In this document: positions 1 to 6,232 of the stretch, piece after piece | Numbering within the stretch: position 1 is the first letter of the stretch | How the letters are laid out: the number at the start of each line of letters is the position of its first letter | DNA from: Deltaproteobacteria bacterium | Lineage (GTDB): Bacteria; Desulfobacterota; SM23-61 | Length of the DNA stretch: 14,178 nt | Reading direction: 5' to 3' | NCBI GenBank assembly: GCA_026388915.1 | Contig: JAPLIW010000200.1 | Coordinates: 1-14,178 of the forward strand | The notes under the pieces: model-generated | Seen by the model: the letters and a program-made list of their open reading frames with translations, nothing else | The model's database searches: none | What the model was told of the DNA's origin: nothing | Position numbers and translations under genes: made by a program

Positions 1-138
1 AACAAAATCTTGCACTCCCTTGATGAGGTTATCGATTTTCTATGCGCAACGATCACCCCATTATTTCAACAACCAGAGGTGGTTCGTTCGATGACTTGTT
101 TCGATTGGATCAATACTCTATGTTTGACGTCAAAATAG
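1..138 (+). CDS. C-terminal fragment of an IS630-like transposase (5' end outside window)
   Basis: Reading frame 1 is open from the first base to a TAG at 136-138 and gives 45 residues. The peptide contains HSLDEVIDFLCATITPLF and then PEVVRS..CFDWI. This pattern (a helix ending in Leu-Phe, then Pro-Glu, an Arg/Lys-Ser pair and a closing Trp-Ile/Ala) resembles the extreme C-terminus of IS630/DDE_3 transposases as I remember the family. The catalytic DDE core would lie to the left, outside the window, so the call rests on a short tail only. No terminal inverted repeat or TA target duplication can be confirmed here. The frame's last codons overlap a 12-bp perfect palindrome at 123-134. It fits the accessory look of the region to its right. 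Confidence 0.45.
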   Translation, partial: NKILHSLDEVIDFLCATITPLFQQPEVVRSMTCFDWINTLCLTSK

Positions 139-174
139 TATCAGAAGGCCCAGGCCGAGGTGTCTGGAAGGAAT

Positions 175-1173
175 TTATCTTTTCCCAATCAGCTCTTCGA
201 TCTCCAAGGGCTCGGGCAAAGACCTGTCCCGGTCGAGGGAAATAGCTCCGCGGTCGCATCGGTCGATGCAGACCCCGCAGCCCATGCACAGGTTCGGGTC
301 GATTTCCGCGGTTTCTCCACCGACGGTTATGGCGTGGAACGGGCAGGCATCCACGCAGACGCCACAGCCTATACACGAACCTTCATGTATCTTGCAGCGA
401 TAGCCGGAGGAAGCCAGCATGGGAGTCCCGGTGCGGTGGGCATTCATGGCCCCGCAGCAGCAGGAACAACAGTTGCAGATGGCGTAAAAGCGCCCCAGCA
501 TGGCGTCTTTGAAGAAGGCATGGTGGACATGGCCCCGGCGATGTTCCGCCTCGAGGATCGAGGCAGCCTCTTCGGGGGAAACCCGGCGGCTGCGGCGGGG
601 ATGATGTTCCGCTATAAAGGAAGCGAAGGGTTCTCCCATGATCAGGCAGACATCCAGGGGAAGGCAGGGGTTGGGGCGGACGGCGCGGCAGGGACACTCC
701 AGGGCGACGAGGTGATCGGGCTGCCGCAGGATCAAGTCTCTGGCAAAAGCATACGGAATGACGCGCTCGAGGTCATTCAGGCTTATGTCCTGTCCCACCC
801 GGACCAGACCCTTCGCCGCCTGCAGCGGCATCACCTTGCCGTGATAGCTGTCGGCAAAAGAGGTCTGTCCTCCCGGCTCTTTTTGGCCCCCGCCATTCCC
901 GTCCTGGGTATCGATGCCCAGGATGCGGAGGAGGAAAACACTCAAAGGTTGCAGGATTCTCGCCAGAGGATGATTCCCGGTACCGATGCCGATGTAGAAA
1001 TAGGGCCACCGCCCGTACACATATCCGTGCAGGAAATCCAGGAACGTATAACCAGGGACTTTTTTACCTTCCCGGATGAATGCCCGGGTCGATGGTTTCA
1101 AGGGCAACTTTTGCAGAAGATCGAATGGCTTTTTCGTGCGCATGGGGTCGGCTCTTTCATTTTGACATTTCAT
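175..1173 (-). CDS. Cysteine-rich 4Fe-4S dicluster ferredoxin-like protein
   Basis: The protein has 332 residues and its likely role is electron transfer; the partner is unknown. The C-terminal part carries two classical 4Fe-4S motifs, C267-x2-C-x2-C-x3-C277 followed by Pro, and C296-x2-C-x2-C-x3-C306, separated like a bacterial 2[4Fe-4S] ferredoxin domain. Two further cysteine groups lie upstream: C160-P-C162 with C170 and C176, and a dense run CNCCSCCC at 233-240. These could bind more clusters. I see no signal peptide. A hydrophobic stretch near residues 76-87 is too short and charged at its edges to be a confident membrane segment. The ATG at 1173 follows a GAAGGGG stretch with almost no spacing, so the in-frame ATG at 1143 (Met11) is a possible alternative start. 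It begins 8 bp after the nucleotidyltransferase gene, so the two are probably cotranscribed. The family function is not known to me. Confidence 0.85.
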   Translation of the reverse strand: MKCQNERADPMRTKKPFDLLQKLPLKPSTRAFIREGKKVPGYTFLDFLHGYVYGRWPYFYIGIGTGNHPLARILQPLSVFLLRILGIDTQDGNGGGQKEPGGQTSFADSYHGKVMPLQAAKGLVRVGQDISLNDLERVIPYAFARDLILRQPDHLVALECPCRAVRPNPCLPLDVCLIMGEPFASFIAEHHPRRSRRVSPEEAASILEAEHRRGHVHHAFFKDAMLGRFYAICNCCSCCCGAMNAHRTGTPMLASSGYRCKIHEGSCIGCGVCVDACPFHAITVGGETAEIDPNLCMGCGVCIDRCDRGAISLDRDRSLPEPLEIEELIGKR

Positions 1174-1181
1174 CCCCTTCT

Positions 1182-1718
1182 CTATCTTTTCAACTCTTCC
1201 CGGATGCCTTCCGGAAGCATGTTTTCCAGTTCGGGATAGGACTCCACCAATCGCATGATATCGGCCAGGTCTTTTTGCCGTTTGCTTCTTCTTCTCGTCT
1301 CATCCGAATAGGCCCAAATTTTTCCTTGCAGGACATCCTCCCGCCGGGCCACATTCATTCGGTATCCGAGGACTTCTTTCAGAACGGATCGAGTAATGAA
1401 CGCCTGATACCGCAAATCCGTCTGTAACTGAATTCTCAGATCGGACCCCAAACTCGCAAAATTCACGCTATGCTCGTGTTTTTCAATCTTGAATCCTTTT
1501 GCTTCCGCCAAGGTGCATATTCGCTTAAGGTCATTCAAAATCACCACTACATCCAGGTCCAGGCTGACTACGGGCTCAACATAAGCGTTAACGGCGAGAC
1601 CGCCGACCACACAATAAGCGGTGCCTGTCTCGGAAAGCAAGTCCAAGAATATCTGGAGAATATCCTTTTCTCCATTGGCTAAGGCGTTTAGGAATGTTTT
1701 CCCAGTCATAACCTCCAA
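1182..1718 (-). CDS. Nucleotidyltransferase-fold protein (AbiEii/MNT-like), function unknown
   Basis: The protein has 178 residues. Near residue 38 it shows VVGGLAVNAY, the Gly-Gly loop of the polymerase-beta nucleotidyltransferase fold. This is followed by LDLDVVV, whose two aspartates match the metal-binding D-x-D. Near residues 147-156 is KRQKDLADIMRL, a Lys-x-x-Asp-Leu helix common in AbiEii-type and related small nucleotidyltransferases. Such proteins can be type IV toxins that modify tRNA or nucleotides, but many have other or unknown roles. No dedicated AbiEi-like antitoxin is adjacent. The neighbours are higBA upstream and the ferredoxin-like gene 8 bp downstream. The start is uncertain: TTG at 1718 has AAAGG five bases upstream, whereas the in-frame ATG at 1709 has GGAGG only two bases upstream. 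The gene looks less GC-rich than the metabolic genes to the right. Confidence 0.75.
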   Translation of the reverse strand: MEVMTGKTFLNALANGEKDILQIFLDLLSETGTAYCVVGGLAVNAYVEPVVSLDLDVVVILNDLKRICTLAEAKGFKIEKHEHSVNFASLGSDLRIQLQTDLRYQAFITRSVLKEVLGYRMNVARREDVLQGKIWAYSDETRRRSKRQKDLADIMRLVESYPELENMLPEGIREELKR

Positions 1719-1804
1719 CCTAACCTTTCATTCGCCAAGCTGGCCCGACCTGCCCGAATATGTTCCCCACGGATTTCTGAGGAAAATTAATTGCCTGGCT
1801 GGAA

Positions 1805-2107
1805 TCAACCGACCACCGCCAAGGGTCGAACCTCACGCGCTACCTGCTTGGACAGGGCGTCTTCAGCAACATCCATATCATACCGACTCTGCAAATTCAT
1901 CCAATAACGGGGATTCTGCCCGAAGTAACGCCCAAGACGCAGGGCCAGCTCTGCGGTTATCGGGCGTTTTCCATTCACCAGCAAGTTAATCCGCATGGCG
2001 GGAACACCAACCTCCTTTGCAAGCCGATATTGGGATATCTTGAGCTCGTCGAGCAACTCTTTCAAGTAAATTCCTGGATGCACCGGCGTAATGCGCTTGT
2101 TGGCCAT
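1805..2107 (-). CDS. higA: HigA-family antitoxin (HTH, VapI type)
   Basis: The protein has 100 residues. It opens with TPVHPGIYLKELLDEL, the typical beginning of HigA/VapI antitoxins. An XRE-type helix-turn-helix follows (ISQYRLAKEVGVPAMRINLLVNGKR, about residues 24-48, then PITAELALRLGRYFGQNPRYWMNLQ). The family neutralises HigB by direct binding and represses its own operon. The ATG at 2107 is preceded by GAGGAG at a 5-base spacing. This Shine-Dalgarno overlaps the TGA stop of higB, so the two genes are probably translationally coupled. The order toxin then antitoxin is the usual one for higBA. A palindrome inside the higBA promoter (2406-2426) is the likely binding site. The call is very secure. 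Confidence 0.95.
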   Translation of the reverse strand: MANKRITPVHPGIYLKELLDELKISQYRLAKEVGVPAMRINLLVNGKRPITAELALRLGRYFGQNPRYWMNLQSRYDMDVAEDALSKQVAREVRPLAVVG

Positions 2108-2116
2108 ATTGACTCC

Positions 2117-2398
2117 TCAGTGATAATCGACGATTTCGACCTGTTCCGCATTGCCCTCGCGCCATTCAAAACAAATGCGCCATGGGTCATTCATGCGGAT
2201 GCTCCATTGTCTTTTCCGGTCTCCCCTCAAAGCCTCAAGCCGGTTGGATGGCGGTAAGCGAAGATCTTCAAGCTGAATGGCTGCATCAACCGCGTTAAGT
2301 TTCATGAAAGCGCGTTGCTGAATGCCGTGTGGAAACTTTCGCGAAAATTGGCGGTGAAATACCTTTTGGGTTTCCCGGCAATGAAATGATTGGATCAC
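2117..2398 (-). CDS. higB: HigB-family toxin (RelE-superfamily mRNA interferase)
   Basis: The protein has 93 residues from a GTG at 2398. HigB toxins cut mRNA on the ribosome. The sequence begins IQSFHCRETQKVF, like family members that begin M-I-x-S-F-x-x-K. It carries LEDLRLPPSNRLEALRGD, then QWSIRMNDPWRICFEW, and ends in VDYH. All three blocks are characteristic of the HigB/YgiN-like family and fit its usual length of about 90-95 residues. An in-frame ATG exists at 2515, but it would add 39 residues encoded by repeat and promoter DNA, so I reject it. The promoter predicted at 2405-2433 would start transcription at or within a base or two of the GTG, implying a leaderless or nearly leaderless message. 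No Shine-Dalgarno is visible before the GTG. The gene looks intact. Confidence 0.9.
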   Translation of the reverse strand: MIQSFHCRETQKVFHRQFSRKFPHGIQQRAFMKLNAVDAAIQLEDLRLPPSNRLEALRGDRKRQWSIRMNDPWRICFEWREGNAEQVEIVDYH

Positions 2399-2404
2399 GG
2401 GACG

Positions 2405-2433
2405 ATAATAAACAAAATGTTTATTAATGTCAA
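2405..2433 (-). promoter_or_regulatory. higBA promoter with embedded palindromic operator
   Basis: Read on the minus strand there is a perfect -35 box TTGACA (2433-2428), a 17-base spacer and a -10 box TATTAT (2410-2405), which matches five of six consensus bases. A 21-bp inverted repeat, TAATAAACA, AAA, TGTTTATTA on the plus strand (2406-2426), has perfect 9-bp arms. It fills most of the spacer and overlaps the -10 box. HigA-type antitoxins bind such palindromes, so this is very probably the autorepression site. The expected transcription start is near 2398, the GTG of higB. Confidence 0.8.
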
Positions 2434-2442
2434 TAAAAAACT

Positions 2443-2787
2443 TAACCACAGAGGTCGCAGAGCACACAGAGATAAAAACGGTAAAAGGCTCAAGGCCCAG
2501 GGTGCAAGGGAACAAGCAGCCCCCTTTCCAACCTTTCCCGGAAGGTCAACCCTGCCAAGGGGCTTTCAAAAAACGATCTCTTCGATCTCTGCTTCAGCTT
2601 CGTTCATCCTCTTGTCTTCATCCGTGGAGGATACAGAGAAAGAAAGACTTTTATTCCCCAAAGGAGAAAAGAACCACAAACCGCAGAGATCCGGAAGGAC
2701 GCAGAGAGGATGAAATGTTCATAAAATGATTCGTGTTTTTAGTCTTTTTGAAGAAAACCCTCTGCGGTCTCTGCGTGCTCTGCGGTT
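2443..2787. repeat. Cluster of degenerate ACCACAGAG / CGCAGAG repeats in non-coding DNA
   Basis: The stretch 2434-2972 holds no convincing gene. Three related purine-rich blocks are visible: 2443-2473 (begins AACCACAGAGGTCGCAGAG), 2672-2709 (AACCACAAACCGCAGAG, later GACGCAGAG) and 2758-2787, which is the same unit in reverse (CTCTGCGGTCTCTGCGTG). A short extra GACGCAGAGG occurs at 2811-2820. The second and third blocks face each other and could fold into a long imperfect hairpin across 2672-2787. Elements built from CACAGAG/CGCAGAG words are, to my knowledge, widespread dispersed repeats in bacterial genomes of this kind. The small open frames here are just translations of the repeats. Confidence 0.65.
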
Positions 2788-2911
2788 GATATTTTTTTTC
2801 ATCTCCGGAGGACGCAGAGGCTTTTATAATTTCCTATGCAACAAGAAAATGAGCCGGCAGGAGAAAAATAGATTTTTCATTACGGCAAGGGTCCAAAAAT
2901 CAAGAGAGCAA

Positions 2912-2931
2912 GGGCGGTTCGGAAACCGCCC
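2912..2931. repeat. GC-rich hairpin repeat (GGGCGGTT / AACCGCCC)
   Basis: A perfect 8-bp stem encloses the 4-base loop CGGA and is followed by CCTACA. It lies about 40 bp beyond the stop of the amidohydrolase gene, which reads leftward. No T-run follows on the minus strand, so it is not a textbook intrinsic terminator, although it could still slow transcription or protect a 3' end. The core with the trailing CCTACA resembles a short repeat that I know to be scattered in many bacterial genomes. Confidence 0.6.
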
Positions 2932-2972
2932 CTACATTTGAAAAGCTTTACCCCCTTAAGCGGAAAGAGGAA

Positions 2973-4637
2973 TCATTTCTTCTCGCAGCAGAATTCTCCT
3001 CCCACCATTGTCGCCATGACCGGAATATCCTTGATCCTCTCCGCCTTCACCTGAGTCAGGTCTTCGGCCAGGATGACCAGGTCGGCGAGTTTTCCAGTTT
3101 CGATGGAACCCTTGATCTTCTCTTCAAAGGTGGCATAGGCGCCGTTGATCGTGTAGCACCGCAGGGCCTCCTCAGGGGTGATCTTTTCCTGCGGGGCGTA
3201 GTCCTGGCCGGTGCGGGTCTTCTGGTTCACCGCCGAGTGAATCCCCAATAGAGGGGCCCCGCTGACCACCGGGCGGTCGGAGCTGAAGGCCATGAGGATC
3301 TTGTTGTCCAGAAGAGTTCGGAACGGTTTGAGCCGCGCGCAGGTTTCTTTCCCGAGCTGACGGAACCAGTTGTCTCCCAGCTCCCAGATGAACCCGGGCT
3401 GAAGCACGGGGATCACCCCGAGCCTCTTGATCCGGTCGAACATCCGCGGCAGGACCATGGTGCAGTGTTCCAGGCGGTGACGGGCGTCCTTTCTGGGTTT
3501 GGATTTCTGGGCCGCTTCAAAGGCGTCCAGGCAGACATCGATGGCCCGGTCCCCGATCCCGTGGATGGAAAGCTGCCATCCTAACCCGTGAACCAGCGAG
3601 GCCAACTTAGCCAGTTTCTCCGGCTCGATGACCAGAACGCCGCAACCCCGGTCATTGGCATCGGCGCCGTAGGGTTCGTAGGTGACCGCGGTGACCGTGC
3701 TGAAAGCCCCGTCGACGATGATTTTAAAGGGGCCGATGCGCAGCTTTTCATCTCCCAGCCCGGTCCGGATTCCCAGACCGAGGAGTTTTTCTCGGCCTTC
3801 TTTCAAGGACTCCTCGAAACGGCAGTAATCGAAGACCGCCTCGCTCCAGATGGCCAGGTTGTGGCGGACCTTGAGGACCCCCCGGTCCACCGCTTCCTGG
3901 TAAGCGGCGATCTGCAGGGGGATATCGTTGCCGCCCACGCTGGCGTCCATGGCGCTGGTAATTCCTTCGGAGAGGAACCTCTGGCCGGCGTTCCCTAAAG
4001 CCGTAACCAGATCTTCCAGCGCCGGCTTGGGCATATAATTTTCTATCAATTTCATGGCCGGTGATTCAAAAAGGAGTCCGGTTAATTCCCCGGTCTTCAC
4101 ATCCTTGACGATTTTTCCCCCCTCCGGATCGGGGGTCGCTTTGGTGATCCCCGCCGTGGCCAAGGCCAAGCTGTTCACCGCGATCCCATGGGCGGAGGTG
4201 TGCCTCAGGCTCACCAGGTGTTTGAGGGCGGCTTTGTCCAAATCTTCCCGGCTGGGGTGCCTCTTTTCTTTCAGCTCATTCTGGTTGTAGCCCACCCCGG
4301 TGATCCAGGTTCCCTCTTTCTGCTTAGCAGCTCTTTCCTTGACCAGGGCAATGATCTCTTCGATAGAGGAAACTTTGGTCAGTCCGATAGAACTCAACCC
4401 CAGGCCGAACATCAGGGTGTGGTTATGAGATTCGATGAATCCCGGAACCACGGTCATCCCCTTCAAATCCCGGACCTGCGTACCCCTTCCGATCGCCTGT
4501 CTGACCCCTTCGTTCGTCCCCACCCACAGGATTCGGCCATCCTTGACGGCTACCCCCTGGGCCCGAGGCTTTTTCCCATCCAAGGTGATTACATTCCCGT
4601 TGAACAGCACCACATCCGCATCAACCATGAAACCCAT
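2973..4637 (-). CDS. YtcJ-type metal-dependent amidohydrolase (amidohydrolase family 3)
   Basis: The protein has 554 residues. The family hydrolyses C-N (and some other) bonds of small amides, ureas or ring compounds in the cytoplasm; the substrate is unknown here. Visible marks are the N-terminal beta-sandwich start DADVVLFNGNVITLDGK, GFIESHNHTLMFG with metal ligands H71 and H73, and FKIIVDGAF with K305 near the position of the bridging lysine. Further marks are LSIHGIGDRAID (H359), RHRLEHC (H391) and FSSDRPV (D454). The C-terminus has EEALRCYTINGAYATFEE and GSIETGKLADLVIL, typical of the family. The ATG at 4637 has a perfect AAGGAGG eight bases upstream, so I prefer it to the in-frame TTG at 4655. 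It lies downstream of the M20 hydrolase gene, separated only by a palindromic repeat, so the two probably form one operon for breaking down an amide or acylated compound. Confidence 0.9.
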   Translation of the reverse strand: MGFMVDADVVLFNGNVITLDGKKPRAQGVAVKDGRILWVGTNEGVRQAIGRGTQVRDLKGMTVVPGFIESHNHTLMFGLGLSSIGLTKVSSIEEIIALVKERAAKQKEGTWITGVGYNQNELKEKRHPSREDLDKAALKHLVSLRHTSAHGIAVNSLALATAGITKATPDPEGGKIVKDVKTGELTGLLFESPAMKLIENYMPKPALEDLVTALGNAGQRFLSEGITSAMDASVGGNDIPLQIAAYQEAVDRGVLKVRHNLAIWSEAVFDYCRFEESLKEGREKLLGLGIRTGLGDEKLRIGPFKIIVDGAFSTVTAVTYEPYGADANDRGCGVLVIEPEKLAKLASLVHGLGWQLSIHGIGDRAIDVCLDAFEAAQKSKPRKDARHRLEHCTMVLPRMFDRIKRLGVIPVLQPGFIWELGDNWFRQLGKETCARLKPFRTLLDNKILMAFSSDRPVVSGAPLLGIHSAVNQKTRTGQDYAPQEKITPEEALRCYTINGAYATFEEKIKGSIETGKLADLVILAEDLTQVKAERIKDIPVMATMVGGEFCCEKK

Positions 4638-4653
4638 CTTCAATACCTCCTTC

Positions 4654-4737
4654 AAATGCGGAATGGGGAGTGCGGAATGCGGAATTTTTTCAATGACTGT
4701 TCTTCATTCCGCAATCCGAATTTCGCGTTCCGCATTT
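4654..4737. repeat. 84-bp palindrome-ended TGCGGAAT repeat between two cotranscribed genes
   Basis: The element begins AAATGCGGAA (4654-4663) and ends TTCCGCATTT (4728-4737), a perfect 10-bp terminal inverted repeat. Inside are repeated TGCGGAAT words on the left half and ATTCCGCAAT-like words on the right half, so the transcript could fold into a long imperfect hairpin. It fills the space between the M20 stop codon (4739-4737 on the minus strand) and the ribosome binding site of the amidohydrolase (CCTCCTT at 4646-4652). Related copies occur at 6094-6145, at the end of the MFS gene and at 8569-8600. Confidence 0.8.
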
Positions 4738-6011
4738 TATTCTTTCACGCCGCACCAATCCGCTATAAAAAGGGCCAGCGTCTTCGTCACCCTCAGAAGC
4801 GATGCAAGATCCGCGTACTCATCGATCCCGTGGTAGTTGGCTCCCGTGGGGCCGAAAGATAGAGATGGAGTCTTGAAGTAGCGCCCGAACCGGGTATCGA
4901 GCCCGCCGGAAGCGCCCGAAAGCTCAGGCGCAGACCCGTAGATTTTCTTGCTCGTATCCTGGAAGGATTTCACCAACTGGGAATCCGTCGGCTCCACCCA
5001 GGGGTCCGTGTCCCAACCGAACCATTCAATTTTGTACGGGCGCTCTTTGAACCAGGGGTCGTCCTGGACCGCCTTCTGGATGGTCTTGTTGATCTCCGCC
5101 TCGATCATCTGCCGGGTCTCGCCGGGAACAAACCCGACGCGGCACTCCAAAGTCGCCCAGCCCGCCACGGTGGACACCCAATCCCCGGCCTGCATCCGGC
5201 CCAGGGAGAGGTTGCAGGGCCGTCCCGTCTGCTTCTGGACGAGCGGGTAGGAGAGCCTTTTGGCCCTGTCCAGGTCGAGTGCTTCGAGGGCTTTGATGAT
5301 GGGAACCATTTTCACGATGGCGTTTACCCCGGTATGGGAAAGGGCGGCGTGAGCGGTCCGGCCATGCACGGTGACCCGGAAATACCGGATCCCGGGATGG
5401 GTGACCCAGATTTTTTCCGTCGAGGGTTCGGAGATCACCAATCCGTCGGCGGTGACCCCGTGCATGAAGCAGGCAAGCGTCCCGCCGCTGCCTCCCAGTT
5501 CCTCTTCAATGGTGCTCTCGAGAATGATCTTCCCCTTCGGCTTGAGGCCGCACTCAAGAAGAGCTTTGAGGGCATAGAGGTTGGCGGCCAGCCCCGCCTT
5601 CATATCCACCGATCCCCGGCCGTACAGCCGGTTTTCCTTCACCTGCCCGCCCCAAGGGTCCACAGTCCACAGGGAAAGCGGCTCTGGGGAAACGACATCG
5701 ATATGTCCATTGAGAATCAAGGACCGTCCTCCACCAGCGCCGGCTAGTTCGGCAATGACGTTGGGCCTCCCCGGGTATTCCAGGTCGATGGGGATGTAAG
5801 CCGGGTGGGATTTGATTTTGGCCTTTTCCGGGGTGAACATTTCAATCTTCATCCCCAGTTTCCGGCAGGCCTCGGCATAAAATTTCTGCCCCTCTCCTTC
5901 CTGTCCCACCAGGCTTTTGATTTTCACCAATTGGGAGAGAAACTTAGTTTCCTCGTTGAAGCTCTTTTCCGCCTGTTTTAAAATTTTTTCCTGAAGACTT
6001 TTTCCCGCCAT
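4737..6011 (-). CDS. M20-family zinc deacylase/peptidase (ArgE/DapE-like)
   Basis: The protein has 424 residues. M20 enzymes remove acyl groups or cleave small peptides using two zinc ions in the cytoplasm. The expected ligand order is present: LNGHIDVV (H103, with D105 beside it), GRGSVDMKAG (D136, the bridging Asp), IEEELGG (general base and ligand around E169-E171), VISEPS (E195) and GANYHGIDEY (H394). The dimerisation or lid domain lies between, with VHGRTAHAALSHTGVNAI near 215-232. Length and layout fit acetylornithine or succinyl-diaminopimelate deacetylase relatives. The genomic context, a YtcJ-type hydrolase and not arginine or lysine genes, argues for a catabolic substrate instead. 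The ATG at 6011 has GAGGAG seven bases upstream. A strong promoter lies at 6050-6077. Its stop codon TAA overlaps the edge of the repeat at 4654-4737. Confidence 0.9.
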   Translation of the reverse strand: MAGKSLQEKILKQAEKSFNEETKFLSQLVKIKSLVGQEGEGQKFYAEACRKLGMKIEMFTPEKAKIKSHPAYIPIDLEYPGRPNVIAELAGAGGGRSLILNGHIDVVSPEPLSLWTVDPWGGQVKENRLYGRGSVDMKAGLAANLYALKALLECGLKPKGKIILESTIEEELGGSGGTLACFMHGVTADGLVISEPSTEKIWVTHPGIRYFRVTVHGRTAHAALSHTGVNAIVKMVPIIKALEALDLDRAKRLSYPLVQKQTGRPCNLSLGRMQAGDWVSTVAGWATLECRVGFVPGETRQMIEAEINKTIQKAVQDDPWFKERPYKIEWFGWDTDPWVEPTDSQLVKSFQDTSKKIYGSAPELSGASGGLDTRFGRYFKTPSLSFGPTGANYHGIDEYADLASLLRVTKTLALFIADWCGVKE

Positions 6012-6049
6012 TTCTCTTCTCCTCGAATCAGGGAATGAAATTCGGGTTT

Positions 6050-6077
6050 ATTTTACCCATTCCCGGGACCTTGTCAA
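6050..6077 (-). promoter_or_regulatory. Predicted sigma-70 promoter for the M20-amidohydrolase operon
   Basis: On the minus strand there is a perfect TTGACA (6077-6072), a 16-base spacer and TAAAAT (6055-6050), matching five of six -10 bases. Transcription would start near 6043 and leave a leader of about 30 bases before the ATG at 6011, which suits the GAGGAG site. Evidence is consensus match and position only. Confidence 0.6.
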
Positions 6078-6093
6078 AGAAGAATCTGTCTAC

Positions 6094-6145
6094 ATGCGGA
6101 ATTCGGAATGCCGAATGCGGAATTTATCCATTCTGCGTTCTGCAG
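6094..6145. repeat. Second copy of the TGCGGAAT palindromic repeat in the divergent intergenic region
   Basis: ATGCGGAATTCGGAATG and a further TGCGGAATT are followed by ATTCTGCGTTCTGCA, so left words face complementary right words and can form an imperfect stem-loop. It lies between the two divergent promoters of the M20 operon and the QueG-like gene. It is shorter and more degenerate than the copy at 4654-4737. Confidence 0.65.
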
Positions 6146-6159
6146 TGGAATGAAAATAC

Positions 6160-6187
6160 TTGACCGTTCTTCGCATGCGGGTATATA
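6160..6187 (+). promoter_or_regulatory. Possible promoter for the QueG-like and MFS genes
   Basis: TTGACC (6160-6165) matches five of six -35 bases. After 16 bases comes TATATA (6182-6187), matching four of six -10 bases. A start near 6194 would leave a leader of about 40 bases before the ATG at 6233. The match is moderate and the AT-rich run allows other registers. Confidence 0.4.
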
Positions 6188-6232
6188 GGATATGAACAAT
6201 ACGTGGAGGAACGAAAAGAGAGGGGCGCTTCG

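Noticed and set aside
160..1239. Long plus-strand open frame opposite the ferredoxin-like gene
   Set aside because: It is a shadow: the minus-strand protein has clear cluster motifs, while this frame shows no recognisable family and arises from high GC.
2117..2515. 132-residue version of HigB starting at ATG 2515
   Set aside because: The extra 39 residues come from the promoter and repeat DNA and do not match the family, which starts at the GTG at 2398.
2390..2729. Two overlapping plus-strand open frames of about 100 residues in the repeat region
   Set aside because: They translate CACAGAG/CGCAGAG repeats and lack a ribosome binding site or any conserved motif.
2912..2931. Intrinsic terminator of the amidohydrolase operon
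   Set aside because: The stem is good, but no T-run follows on the minus strand; it is listed as a repeat.
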